Shown here in pieces: positions 37,267-45,362 of a stretch of 64,000 nt of DNA. Position 1 is the stretch's first letter, and each line of letters begins with the position of its first letter. The stretch covers positions 3,482,261-3,546,260 of the forward strand of contig NZ_CP012373.2 of NCBI RefSeq assembly GCF_001305575.3. Direction: 5' to 3'. Below the pieces are notes generated by a model, which saw nothing but the letters and a program-made list of their open reading frames with translations, was not told the DNA's origin and made no database searches. A program made the position numbers and the translations under genes. The stretch is from Beggiatoa leptomitoformis (GTDB lineage: Bacteria; Pseudomonadota; Gammaproteobacteria; Beggiatoales; Beggiatoaceae).

Positions 37267-38118
37267 TTATTTTGTGGTCGTTTTTTCTGTATCAGGTATT
37301 AATATTTCAATCTGATTGTTGGTTTTTAGCGCATCAAGATAGGTTTGTTTTTGTTCAGCTTGCATTAATTGACGTACTTTTTCTTTGACACTGTCAAAGG
37401 CAGGAATATTTAATGGGCGTTTATCATTGATTTTAATGATATGCCAGCCAAATTCGCTTTGAATGGGTTTTTGGCTGAAGTAGCCTTTATCCAGTTTCCC
37501 CATTGCATCCCCAAAACTTGCTGTGACTTGTTGTGGTGTTATCCAACCTAATTCACCGCCTTTTTCGCCTGTTACGGTATCTTTAGAACTACTTTTTGCT
37601 AATTCTGCAAAGGGTTTTCCCGCATTTAATGCATCAATCAGCGTTTGTGCTGCTGCTTCGTTATCAACCAAGATGTGACTTACATTAAACTCTTGTGGGA
37701 GTTTGTCTTTAGATAAGCTTAGTTTTTGTTCGTAATCTACTCTAAGTGCCGTATCGTCTAATGGATGCTCGGCTAAATACTGTTCCATCGCCAGCCCGAC
37801 AAGTAAATTTTTCCGCATGGCTTCTAGTTGATGGGTAAATGCGGGGGTTTTATCTAATCCATTTTTAAGTGCGTCAGTCACTAATAATTCACGGCTGATT
37901 AATTCTTCTAGTAAGGCATAATCACTGGTCGTATTTTCAGGAGAGGCGTATTTATTACGGAATTGTTTGTACTCGTCTAACGCTTGTTGTGTAATGGCTG
38001 TTCCGTTTAGCGTTGCGACCGTTTTATTGGTTGTGGTCGGTTGGGATTCTTCTGCCTGTGTGGTCTTAGCAAAAAGACTACCGCTTAATAAACAAGCAAT
38101 TAATATTTTTCTTCTCAT
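37267..38118 (-). CDS. Periplasmic parvulin-type peptidyl-prolyl isomerase
   Basis: A 283-residue secreted foldase. It has a signal peptide (MRRKILIACLLSGSLFAKTTQA), a SurA/PpiC-like N-terminal helical part (NGTAITQQALDEYKQF), then a rotamase domain with FNVSHILVDNEAAAQTLI, FAELAKSSSKDTVTGEKGGELGWI and FGWHIIKI (about 135-240). It helps fold outer-membrane or secreted proteins. I choose the ATG at 38118 over a TTG 9 bp upstream. The next gene upstream (bolA) ends 23 bp before, so the two may be co-transcribed. Confidence 0.92.
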   Translation of the reverse strand: MRRKILIACLLSGSLFAKTTQAEESQPTTTNKTVATLNGTAITQQALDEYKQFRNKYASPENTTSDYALLEELISRELLVTDALKNGLDKTPAFTHQLEAMRKNLLVGLAMEQYLAEHPLDDTALRVDYEQKLSLSKDKLPQEFNVSHILVDNEAAAQTLIDALNAGKPFAELAKSSSKDTVTGEKGGELGWITPQQVTASFGDAMGKLDKGYFSQKPIQSEFGWHIIKINDKRPLNIPAFDSVKEKVRQLMQAEQKQTYLDALKTNNQIEILIPDTEKTTTK

Positions 38119-38140
38119 ATTATCCACTAACCTATTAGTG

Positions 38141-38422
38141 TTAATTTAATGGGTATTCTTCAGGGGTATAGGCTTTAATGCTTAATGCGTGAATATCAGC
38201 GGGAATAAAATCACCCAACGCGGTATAAATCATTCTGTGTCGTTGCATGGCGTTTTGTCCCACAAAAACGGTGCTGATAATTAATAAGTCAAAATGTCCG
38301 CCACCTTGACGCGCCCCCGCATGTCCTGCGTGTTTGTAGCTTTCGTCCAGCAACTCAAGATGCACAGGTTTGATAATGGTCTGTAAGCGTTCTTTAATTC
38401 GTTCAATTCTGTCCGACATCAT
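38141..38422 (-). CDS. BolA family protein
   Basis: A 93-residue protein of the BolA/IbaG family, small alpha-beta proteins that work with monothiol glutaredoxins in iron-sulfur trafficking and stress response. Typical elements: IERIKERLQTIIKPVHLELLDES, the HAGHAGARQGGGHFDLLII segment with the conserved metal-handling His residues, and QRHRMIYTALGDFIPADIHALSIKAYTPEEY. Start at the first of two ATGs (38422), behind GGGGGCGA. It lies in a close minus-strand run with yciI and the parvulin gene. Confidence 0.93.
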   Translation of the reverse strand: MMSDRIERIKERLQTIIKPVHLELLDESYKHAGHAGARQGGGHFDLLIISTVFVGQNAMQRHRMIYTALGDFIPADIHALSIKAYTPEEYPLN

Positions 38423-38450
38423 TCGCCCCCAACACATTACAGTAGGAAAT

Positions 38451-38750
38451 TTAAGGAAAAACCTTTTTAAAAGGTTTTATATTAATTTTTGCATAGACAC
38501 CCGATTGTTTGTAAGGGTCTTGCTCTGCCCACGCATAGGCTTCTTCACTGGTCGCAAATTCGGCAACAATCAAACTGCCCGTAAAACCTGCAGCACCGGG
38601 GTCTGTCGCATCAATAGCGGGGTGTGGACCTGCTAAAACTAAACGCCCTTGTGCTTTTAATGTTTCTAAGCGTTGCAGATGGGCAGGACGTACTTTAATC
38701 CGTGTATCTAAAGAATCTGGCGCGTCTTCGCAAAAAATAGCATATAACAT
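38451..38750 (-). CDS. YciI-family protein
   Basis: A 99-residue protein of the YciI/YCII fold, a small ferredoxin-like domain with conserved His and Asp. It begins MLYAIFCEDAPDSLDTR, followed by RPAHLQRLETLKAQGRLVLAGPHP and GSLIVAEFATSEEAYAWAEQDPY. Family members are small cytoplasmic enzymes of uncertain reaction. It lies 28 bp before bolA and is probably co-transcribed. Confidence 0.92.
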   Translation of the reverse strand: MLYAIFCEDAPDSLDTRIKVRPAHLQRLETLKAQGRLVLAGPHPAIDATDPGAAGFTGSLIVAEFATSEEAYAWAEQDPYKQSGVYAKINIKPFKKVFP

Positions 38751-38789
38751 AATAGATTATAATTCCTCTTGGTTCGGATAATCGCTTAA

Positions 38790-39407
38790 TTAGCAACGAT
38801 AACCTTCTTCTCTTAAAACTTGTTGTACAGCAGGACGGGTTAACATTTGTTGATAATGTGCAAGACAATGGGCGGGTAACTCAATATTAATACGGGTTGC
38901 CCAAAATTCAACATAAAACAATGCCGCGTCAGCAATGGAAAAGTGTTCTAATAAATATTTTTTCCCTGCTAGCTGTTGATTTAAAATTGTAAATCCTTCG
39001 CAAACGATTTCTTGCCCGCGTGCTTTAACCGCGTCGTAATCTGCCGCATTGGGTGTAAAGCGGTCTGTGGTAAAAATGCGGGTAAAGCCTTGTCCGTGTA
39101 TTGTCCCAACCACGTAGCTCATGATTTCAATGGCACGTACTTCACTTTCTAAGTCGGTTGGCAATAGTTTTGCCTTTGGATAAGCACGTGCAAGCCAATG
39201 GGCAATAGCAGGAAATTCGGTTAGTACGCTTCCATCATCACGGACGAGAATAGGAATAGAGGCTTTAGGATTGAGGATGAGGAAATCGGGTTTTTGGTGG
39301 TCTCCTGCTAATAAATTAACCAGATAGGCCTCAAATGCAATGCCAATTTCTTCTAGTAAAATATGAATACCTGTCGAACAAGAACCGGGGGTGAGATACA
39401 GTTTCAT
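38790..39407 (-). CDS. Glutathione S-transferase family protein
   Basis: A 205-residue GST. The N-terminal thioredoxin-like domain starts MKLYLTPGSCSTGIHILLEE, with the beta-class type active-site Cys10, and contains ASIPILVRDDGSVLTEFPAIAHWLA (glutathione-binding Pro and EF/ES motif). The helical C-terminal domain has FSIADAALFYVEFWA. It is most like beta/omega-type bacterial GSTs. It could detoxify electrophiles or reduce disulfides. It is the first gene of the GST-yciI-bolA-PPIase run. Confidence 0.9.
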   Translation of the reverse strand: MKLYLTPGSCSTGIHILLEEIGIAFEAYLVNLLAGDHQKPDFLILNPKASIPILVRDDGSVLTEFPAIAHWLARAYPKAKLLPTDLESEVRAIEIMSYVVGTIHGQGFTRIFTTDRFTPNAADYDAVKARGQEIVCEGFTILNQQLAGKKYLLEHFSIADAALFYVEFWATRINIELPAHCLAHYQQMLTRPAVQQVLREEGYRC

Positions 39408-39570
39408 GGTGTGTTGAAGATGGCCAAAAAGTGAATAAAAGTAGTCATTGTAACGTATGTTACGACTGAACCCTTATGCTGGGTGTAATTAATTAGAAAA
39501 ACCGCTTTTTATTTCAAATGGTCACGGTTATTTGAAAGGCTTGAGTTGTAAGGATATAAGAAAAGATGGG

Positions 39571-39610
39571 TAACGGATAACACGGTTTGAAACGGTGGTA
39601 TCCGTGTTGT
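39571..39610. repeat. Dispersed palindromic repeat, copy 3
   Basis: ACGGATAACAC and GTGGTATCCGT pair with a single mismatch around GGTTTGAAACG. Same family as 13191, 29350 and 49950. It lies in the 265-bp gap between the GST gene and ccmH, where I see nothing else. Confidence 0.65.
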
Positions 39611-39672
39611 GTCAAGGGTGCATGATGTGAGACTAACACGCGCTACAGTTTCCACTTTGGGTAAGTGGTTTA

Positions 39673-40131
39673 TTATTCTCCTAACACTTGTTTTAAACGG
39701 TTTTTCTCTTCTTCAGACAAATCTGCTGGGGTTGTGGTGGTGTTTGCGTGGTAGCGGATAAATAAAAATAGAAAAATCAGCGCGGCAAGAATCAGTGCAA
39801 AAGGGGCAAGCCATAAAATCGCCGTTTTGAGTTTTAATGGTGGATTATATAAAACAAAATCACCATAGCGGTCTGTTAAAAAAGTGGTAATTTGTTCATT
39901 AGATTCACCTGCGCGCATTTTTTCTCGGATTAAATCGCGCATGTCTTGGGCAAGTTCAGCATCTGAATCGGCAAGGGTTTGATTTTGACAAACAACACAA
40001 CGTAATTCAGTAATTAGGGCTTTAAAGCGGTGTTCTTGGTTTTCTTCGGTAAAAGGAATCGTGGGTTTATCCAGTGCGTAACCCATTAGTGGAAAACAGC
40101 AAAATAATAGAATAATACTAAGTTTTTTCAT
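39673..40131 (-). CDS. ccmH: Cytochrome c maturation protein CcmH/CycL
   Basis: A 152-residue periplasm-facing membrane protein for cytochrome c biogenesis. It has a signal peptide (MKKLSIILLFCCFPLMGYA), then the thioredox motif in LRCVVCQNQTLADSDAELAQDMR (conserved LRC..CQN), DRYGDFVLYNPPLK and one membrane helix (about 105-128). It keeps the apocytochrome CXXCH thiols reduced, together with CcmG. The rest of the ccm set (A-F) is not in the window. It lies 4 bp after ccmG and is co-transcribed with it. Confidence 0.95.
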   Translation of the reverse strand: MKKLSIILLFCCFPLMGYALDKPTIPFTEENQEHRFKALITELRCVVCQNQTLADSDAELAQDMRDLIREKMRAGESNEQITTFLTDRYGDFVLYNPPLKLKTAILWLAPFALILAALIFLFLFIRYHANTTTTPADLSEEEKNRLKQVLGE

Positions 40132-40135
40132 AAGA

Positions 40136-40663
40136 TTAACTGTCTTGAAGGTGTTTAATCAGTGGCAGGATAGTTTTTTCTAAATCTTCTACCGTTATCG
40201 CACCTATGTGTTTGTAACGGATAATCCCTTGTTTATCAATGATGAATGTTTCTGGTGTGCCTGATAGCCCCAAATCCATACCAACGCGTCCTTGTGCATC
40301 CACTGCATTGGCCAAGTAGGGATTACCTTCTCTGGCCAGCACTTGTTTTGCTTCTATTTCTGTATCTTTATAGTTTAAGCCGTAAATTGGAATATTTGTA
40401 TTTTTAGCCAGTTGCATCAGGAGCGGGTGTTCATATTTGCAGGTCACACACCATGAAGCCCATGCGTTAAACAGGGAGACTTTACCCTTAAAATTGTCTT
40501 GGGTAAAAATTTGGGTAGGATTGTCAAGCTGAGGAAGGGCAAATGTTGGGGTGGGTTTATCTATGAGGGTTGAGCCTAAATCGCGTGGATTAAGCCCCAA
40601 ACCAACATAGAGAAAAATGGCTAATATGGCAAAAATACCTAGCGGTGCAAAATAACGTAACAT
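40136..40663 (-). CDS. ccmG: Thiol:disulfide interchange protein CcmG/DsbE
   Basis: A 175-residue membrane-anchored thioredoxin-like protein. I use the ATG at 40663 (MLRYFAPLGIFAILAIFLYVG), which begins directly with the anchor helix. Conserved parts: FALPQL after the anchor, KVSLFNAWASWCVTCKYEHPLL with active site WCVTC, and GLSGTPETFIIDKQGIIRYKHIGAI with the cis-Pro. It gives electrons to apocytochrome c via CcmH. It matters here because the window encodes cytochrome c4 and the XoxG-like cytochrome. Confidence 0.95.
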   Translation of the reverse strand: MLRYFAPLGIFAILAIFLYVGLGLNPRDLGSTLIDKPTPTFALPQLDNPTQIFTQDNFKGKVSLFNAWASWCVTCKYEHPLLMQLAKNTNIPIYGLNYKDTEIEAKQVLAREGNPYLANAVDAQGRVGMDLGLSGTPETFIIDKQGIIRYKHIGAITVEDLEKTILPLIKHLQDS

Positions 40664-40841
40664 ACTGATACCTAATAATGAAAATCTAATTCTATCGCAT
40701 GGGGCGGGGAGAGGGTTAGCGGGTAAGCGTAGCATATAACGCTTATTTCTAATAGTTTCCGCCCTGTTGCAATCGTTGGTATCGTCTTTAAATGGTATGT
40801 TATTTAACTATTGATTAGTAATGGTTTAATAAAATATGAAA

Positions 40842-41591
40842 TTAATTTAAGGCGGAATTATTTGCCCACATTAAATTTGTGACAGATAACGCGGGTGTTT
40901 CGCGTAATTGTTCTTTATAAGCACAAATTTGTTGCGCTTTGCCATCGTCAATCACAATAACAGTTTCACCAAAGGCATCTACATCTGCTTGGTCGTGAGT
41001 GATAATGACGACAGGAACTTGAAATAGTTTTTGAATTTGAAGCAGTTCATTACGCATTTTTGTGCGGAGTAATGGATTTAGGGCGGCAAAGGGTTCATCT
41101 AATAATAATAAACTTGGTTTGCAGACGAGGGCGCGGGCAAGGGCAACCCGTTGTTGTTGTCCGCCTGAGAGGCTACGAGGAAAGCTGTGTGCAAGCGTAG
41201 CAATTTCAAACAGAGACATAATATTATGTACCCGTTGTTTTTCTGCATGGCTTAGTTTCCATTGCCATAATTTTTTTAACCCAAAACCGATATTGTCTGC
41301 AACGGTAAGATGGGGAAAAAGGGCGTAATTTTGCGGTAAATAGCCGATGTTGCGACAGTGAACAGGAATATTAACATGCGTTTCGCTATCGAATAAAACG
41401 CTGTTGTTGATTTTAATGTTGCCTTGCTCGGGGGTAATAAGTCCTGCGATGGATTGCAGGGTTAAACTTTTACCCGCCCCTGATGGACCAAAAAGCACGA
41501 GGAAATCACTATCCGCTTGAAACTGTACATTCAGTTGAAAGTGGCGGTGCTTTTCTGTGAGCTGTTTTTTAATATTGACATCGATAGCCAT
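40842..41591 (-). CDS. modC: Molybdate ABC transporter ATPase (short ModC)
   Basis: A 249-residue ABC ATPase with Walker A FGPSGAGKSLTLQ, Q-loop YLPQNYALFPHLTV, signature LSGGQQQRVALARAL, Walker B LLLLDEPFAAL and the switch His in ITHDQ. It is the third gene of modB-modA-modC and energises uptake. It lacks the about 100-residue C-terminal TOBE/MOP domain of standard ModC, so oxyanion sensing by the ATPase is absent. It could equally serve tungstate. Confidence 0.88.
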   Translation of the reverse strand: MAIDVNIKKQLTEKHRHFQLNVQFQADSDFLVLFGPSGAGKSLTLQSIAGLITPEQGNIKINNSVLFDSETHVNIPVHCRNIGYLPQNYALFPHLTVADNIGFGLKKLWQWKLSHAEKQRVHNIMSLFEIATLAHSFPRSLSGGQQQRVALARALVCKPSLLLLDEPFAALNPLLRTKMRNELLQIQKLFQVPVVIITHDQADVDAFGETVIVIDDGKAQQICAYKEQLRETPALSVTNLMWANNSALN

Positions 41592-41607
41592 TTTATAATC
41601 CTCATGT

Positions 41608-41627
41608 TGTGGGGGTTATCCCCCACA
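41608..41627. other. Intergenic hairpin between modA and modC
   Basis: TGTGGGGG / CCCCCACA with loop TTAT, a perfect 8-bp GC-rich stem and no U-run, in the short modA-modC gap. It may set the relative amount of binding protein and ATPase by protecting the upstream mRNA segment. Confidence 0.6.
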
Positions 41628-41636
41628 GATAACGCT

Positions 41637-42407
41637 TTATGGTTTTCCAAATCCAAACGTTTCTAAAATTTTCATCCCTTCTTCTGAAAGGGCTAAGTTG
41701 ATAAAGGCTTCAGCCAATTCTTGTTGTTTGCTGTCTGTTACGATGGCAATGGGGTATAAAATGGGCGTGTGATTGCCTAATGTTGCAACGACCTTTACTT
41801 TGTCTTTTGCAACGAGCGCATCAGTTGCATATACGAAGCCTGCGTCAACCTCTGATTTTTGTACATAGTCAAGAACTTGACGGACAGAGTCGGCATAGAT
41901 AAATTTGGGTTTGAGCGTTTCAAACAGTTTATCGGCGGTTAAGGATTCTGTGGCATAACGCCCAGCGGGTACGTTATCACTGCCGATACCGATTTTTTTC
42001 ACGGCTTCGCCTGTGAGTTGTTGGGTGTTGGTTAGTCCTAATTGACTATCTATCGGTACAACCATGACTAAGCTATTGCTGACAAAGTTTTTAACGGATT
42101 CGGCAATAAATGCTTTACTCTCCACACCTTTTTTAACAGTTGCTTCGTCAGCGGAAGCAAAAACATCTGCTGGCGCGCCTTTTTCGATTTGTTGTAATAA
42201 GGTGCTGGAAGAGGCGAAGTTGAAAACGACTTTTACGCCTTTTTCGCTCTCAAATTTTTTGCCCAGTTCTTTAAAGGCATTGGTTAAACTGGCCGCAGCG
42301 GATACGACTAATTCAGTATCAGCCGCGTAGCCTATGACGGACCAACTCAGTGATATTGCCAGTGTAGAAATGCCAAGCCAGCGTTTTGCTTGAGAAAAAG
42401 AGGACAT
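41637..42407 (-). CDS. modA: Molybdate-binding periplasmic protein ModA
   Basis: A 256-residue secreted binding protein. I use the ATG at 42407, preceded by AGGAGTC. The signal peptide ends near VIGYAAD, and the mature start TELVVSAAASLTNAFKELGKKFE contains the SAASL oxyanion-binding serine motif. FNFASSSTLLQQIEKGAPADVFASAD and VPAGRYATESL are also typical. It captures molybdate (or tungstate) for the ModBC transporter. Confidence 0.95.
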   Translation of the reverse strand: MSSFSQAKRWLGISTLAISLSWSVIGYAADTELVVSAAASLTNAFKELGKKFESEKGVKVVFNFASSSTLLQQIEKGAPADVFASADEATVKKGVESKAFIAESVKNFVSNSLVMVVPIDSQLGLTNTQQLTGEAVKKIGIGSDNVPAGRYATESLTADKLFETLKPKFIYADSVRQVLDYVQKSEVDAGFVYATDALVAKDKVKVVATLGNHTPILYPIAIVTDSKQQELAEAFINLALSEEGMKILETFGFGKP

Positions 42408-42445
42408 AAATAGACTCCTTGTTGTGTTATAAGAAATTAAAAAAG

Positions 42446-43126
42446 TTACCAGTAATTGCTTTTTAATAAACGGCTCGCAATCACTAAAACGGTGATGCAC
42501 ACTAATGAGGTAATCAGCACTAGGACATTCGCCAGTGGGTCGTTGCCTGCTTGTACTGCATCATAAACGGCAAGGGATAATGTTTGAGTGCGTTCAGGAA
42601 TATTGCCTGCAACCATAAGCGTTGCGCCAAATTCGCCCATTGCCCGCGCAAATGCCAGCATTGTGCCTGCAAGGATGCCCCGCCATGCCAGTGGAAAAGT
42701 GACGCGTAGAAAAACGGCTGTGCGATTTTGTCCTAAGGTTTTGGCCACATTTTCAAAGTTACGGTCAACCCCTTCAAAAGCGGCACGAGCGGATTTAAAG
42801 ACCAGTGGGTAGGAGACGACAGCAGAGGCAACAACGGCACCATGCCAATTAAAAATCAGGGTGTAGTTGAAATGTTCGAGTAGAAAACCACCCATCCAAC
42901 CTTTTTTGCCAAATAGGGTAAGGAGGTAAAAACCCAATACGGTGGGGGGTAAAACCATAGGCAGGGTTAAAAACGCGTCCACAATTTCCTTACCCCAAAA
43001 ATGGGCGCGAGCTAACAGATAGCCGAGTGCAATGCCTATGATAAAAGCAAATATGGTGGCAATACTTGCAACCTTTAAGGTCAACCATAACGGTAACCAA
43101 TCAATTTCCGACCAAGCTGACAGCAT
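42446..43126 (-). CDS. modB: Molybdate ABC transporter permease ModB
   Basis: A 226-residue inner-membrane permease with about five to six helices. It carries the family segments LPMVLPPTVLGFYLL, the cytoplasmic EAA loop ENVAKTLGQNRTAVFLRVTFPLAWRGILAG, and RAMGEFGATLMVAGN. Start at the ATG 43126 (MLSAWSEIDW), since the longer upstream frame lacks family resemblance. It is first in the mod operon, which is organised B-A-C on the minus strand. Confidence 0.93.
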   Translation of the reverse strand: MLSAWSEIDWLPLWLTLKVASIATIFAFIIGIALGYLLARAHFWGKEIVDAFLTLPMVLPPTVLGFYLLTLFGKKGWMGGFLLEHFNYTLIFNWHGAVVASAVVSYPLVFKSARAAFEGVDRNFENVAKTLGQNRTAVFLRVTFPLAWRGILAGTMLAFARAMGEFGATLMVAGNIPERTQTLSLAVYDAVQAGNDPLANVLVLITSLVCITVLVIASRLLKSNYW

Positions 43127-43303
43127 GAAGGGGTTATCCCTGACTAAATAATATGGATATGTATTAAAATATATAACGCTATTTATGTTAAAAATAGGGC
43201 TAAATGTCAAGTATTGTGCGTTACCATCAGCGGTGGAGGTTGGTAATAATTCGTTATTATTACCATGTGAATAAACTAGTTGGATTACTTAACGTTCTTA
43301 AAA

Positions 43304-44305
43304 ATGCGTCTATTTATTTTTGAATTTATCAGTAGTGGCTATTTACTAGACCAAACATTGCCCGACTCTTTAGTCATTGAAGGGGATTTAATGTTGCGTT
43401 GTTTGTTAAATGACGCGGTAGAGGTAAAATGGAAAGAATCAATAGAAATCTGTACATTACGCGATTATCGCTTGGCTCCGTTGAACTTGCCCATACAGGT
43501 TTATACGCCCCGTTCTACAAACGAAGCGCGGGCGCATTGGCAAACGGCATTGCAATGGGCGAATATGGTGTTGGTGGTTGCACCTGAAACGGAGGGCGTT
43601 TTAGCGACGTTTAGTCAGGCCGTTGTCGCGGCAAAAAAAATATTATTAGGTTGTCGTCTGCCTGCAATTCAGCTAACAACCAGTAAGCGTCAAACCGCTT
43701 TACAATTAGCCAGTTATCAGTTGCCAATTATTCCTAGTTATCAAGCACGTCAAGCATTTCCTGAGAGTCCTAACGGATGGATTGTTAAACCCGATACGGG
43801 CGCAGGTTGTGAGCATACCTATTTGTGTAATGAACGTGCGATGATTCGACAATATTTGCCGTTAATTCCAAATCCAATCATACAGCCCTACATTGTGGGA
43901 GAAGCAGCGAGCCTAACCCTATTGACGGATGGGATAAATTGCCGTTTGGTGGCGGTTAATAAGCAGCATATTCAGGTAGATAATCATCATCAACTACATT
44001 TAAATACCCTAACGGTTAATCTGTTTTATTCTTTTGCCTCACGCTTTCAGGCGGTGGTGGAGTGTTTGCCAAAAGCCATTCCCGGATTATGGGGTTGGGT
44101 GGGGGTTGATGTGTTAATCACGGATACGGATTATTTTGTTGTAGAAGTGAATCCACGCTTAACGACAAGCTATGTGGGCTTAAAAACGTCTATTCAGGCA
44201 AATCCACTCTCGTTATTATTGCATTTACTCTATTCAGACGAGGTGTTCACGATGCCGTTGGCGCACGAGGCTATTTTTCTAGGAAACCTACATGATATCA
44301 AATAA
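43304..44305 (+). CDS. ATP-grasp protein of H4MPT biosynthesis (MfnD-like)
   Basis: A 333-residue ATP-grasp ligase. The start MRLFIFEFISSGYL is typical of the family found beside tetrahydromethanopterin genes. Further on are GWIVKPDTGAGCEHTYL (ATP-binding lysine and loop), IIQPYIVGEAASLTLLTDG and GVDVLITDTDYFVVEVNPRLTTSYVGL (metal-binding E-N-P-R-L). Archaeal MfnD joins tyramine and glutamate; the bacterial C1-pathway homologues are less studied, so the exact substrate is inferred. The start of the next gene overlaps its end by 14 bp. Confidence 0.82.
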   Translation: MRLFIFEFISSGYLLDQTLPDSLVIEGDLMLRCLLNDAVEVKWKESIEICTLRDYRLAPLNLPIQVYTPRSTNEARAHWQTALQWANMVLVVAPETEGVLATFSQAVVAAKKILLGCRLPAIQLTTSKRQTALQLASYQLPIIPSYQARQAFPESPNGWIVKPDTGAGCEHTYLCNERAMIRQYLPLIPNPIIQPYIVGEAASLTLLTDGINCRLVAVNKQHIQVDNHHQLHLNTLTVNLFYSFASRFQAVVECLPKAIPGLWGWVGVDVLITDTDYFVVEVNPRLTTSYVGLKTSIQANPLSLLLHLLYSDEVFTMPLAHEAIFLGNLHDIK

Positions 44306-45362
44306 TTCTATTATTGGTTGGGATGTTGGTGGAGCGCATTTAAAAGTTGCCTATTTAGATAAACAAGCGCATTTACAATTTGTTAAGCAATATCCTTGTC
44401 CCTTATGGCAAGGTTTAGACCATTTACATAAAGCGATTATAGAAGCCCTTGCCTCCCTGCCTTATACGCCACAAACCACATTACATGGCGTGACCATGAC
44501 GGGGGAATTAGTCGATTTATTTCCTGACCGTGCTACGGGAGTGCGTGAATTAATTCGTGTGCTTGCACAACATATTGAAGAGGGGCATTTATTTTTCTTT
44601 GGGGGAACAGGTGGTTTATTAACCTCAGAACAAGCCATGCAGCATACAGAACTCGTTGCCTCTGCGAACTGGTTAGCAACAGGATTATTAACAGGGCAAA
44701 CGATAGAACAAGGCTTGTTAATTGATATGGGTAGCACAACTACCGATTTATTGCTGATTGAACAAGCAACTATCAATCATCGTGGTTATAGCGATTTTGA
44801 ACGGATGCACGCGGGCGAATTGGTTTATACGGGGGTGGTGCGTACCCCTCTGATGACGGTTACTAATCAAGTGCCTTTTTATGGTTCATGGCAACCCTTA
44901 ATGGCAGAACACTTTGCTACAACTGCGGATATTTATCGCTTAGTTGGCGCGCTAGATGAGCAATTAGACATGATGCCTGCGGCTGATGGACAAGATAAAA
45001 CGCCAATAGACAGTGCAAGACGAGTCGCACGGATGTTGGGGGTGGATGTCAATGTTGCGGAATTGCCTAAATGGCAAAGTGTCGCCCGTTATTTAATTGA
45101 TTGCCAAGCCCGCCGCATTATGGATGCCATTGATATTCAACTATCACGTCAACTACTTGCTACAGACGCGCCTTTTATTGGTGCAGGTGCAGGTAGTTTT
45201 GTGGTGCGTAAACTTGCCACTTGGTATGACCGCCCCTTTATTGATTTTGCGGAAATTATTCAGACTAACGACCTGTCATTACGTAAAGCGGCGACACTTT
45301 GCGCGCCAGCCGTTGCGGTTGCTTACCTTGCGAGAATTTGGAATGAACACTGTTCGCGTTGA
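44292..45362 (+). CDS. H4MPT-linked C1-transfer pathway protein (hydantoinase/ASKHA-like)
   Basis: A 356-residue protein of the family known in methylotrophs as a tetrahydromethanopterin-linked C1-transfer pathway protein. It has an actin/hexokinase-like ATPase pattern: IIGWDVGGAHLKVAYLD at the N terminus, TMTGELVDLFPDRATGV, then GLLIDMGSTTTDLLLIE and a late GAGAGSFVVRKLA motif. It is thought to act in pterin cofactor assembly; the reaction is not settled. It overlaps the ATP-grasp gene by 14 bp and pabB by 20 bp, so the trio is tightly coupled. Confidence 0.85.
   Translation: MISNNSIIGWDVGGAHLKVAYLDKQAHLQFVKQYPCPLWQGLDHLHKAIIEALASLPYTPQTTLHGVTMTGELVDLFPDRATGVRELIRVLAQHIEEGHLFFFGGTGGLLTSEQAMQHTELVASANWLATGLLTGQTIEQGLLIDMGSTTTDLLLIEQATINHRGYSDFERMHAGELVYTGVVRTPLMTVTNQVPFYGSWQPLMAEHFATTADIYRLVGALDEQLDMMPAADGQDKTPIDSARRVARMLGVDVNVAELPKWQSVARYLIDCQARRIMDAIDIQLSRQLLATDAPFIGAGAGSFVVRKLATWYDRPFIDFAEIIQTNDLSLRKAATLCAPAVAVAYLARIWNEHCSR

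Noticed and set aside
45097-45342. Possible 82-residue N-terminal extension of PabB
   Set aside because: It lies fully inside the preceding gene in another frame and has no PabB resemblance; the ATG at 45343 begins the family sequence.
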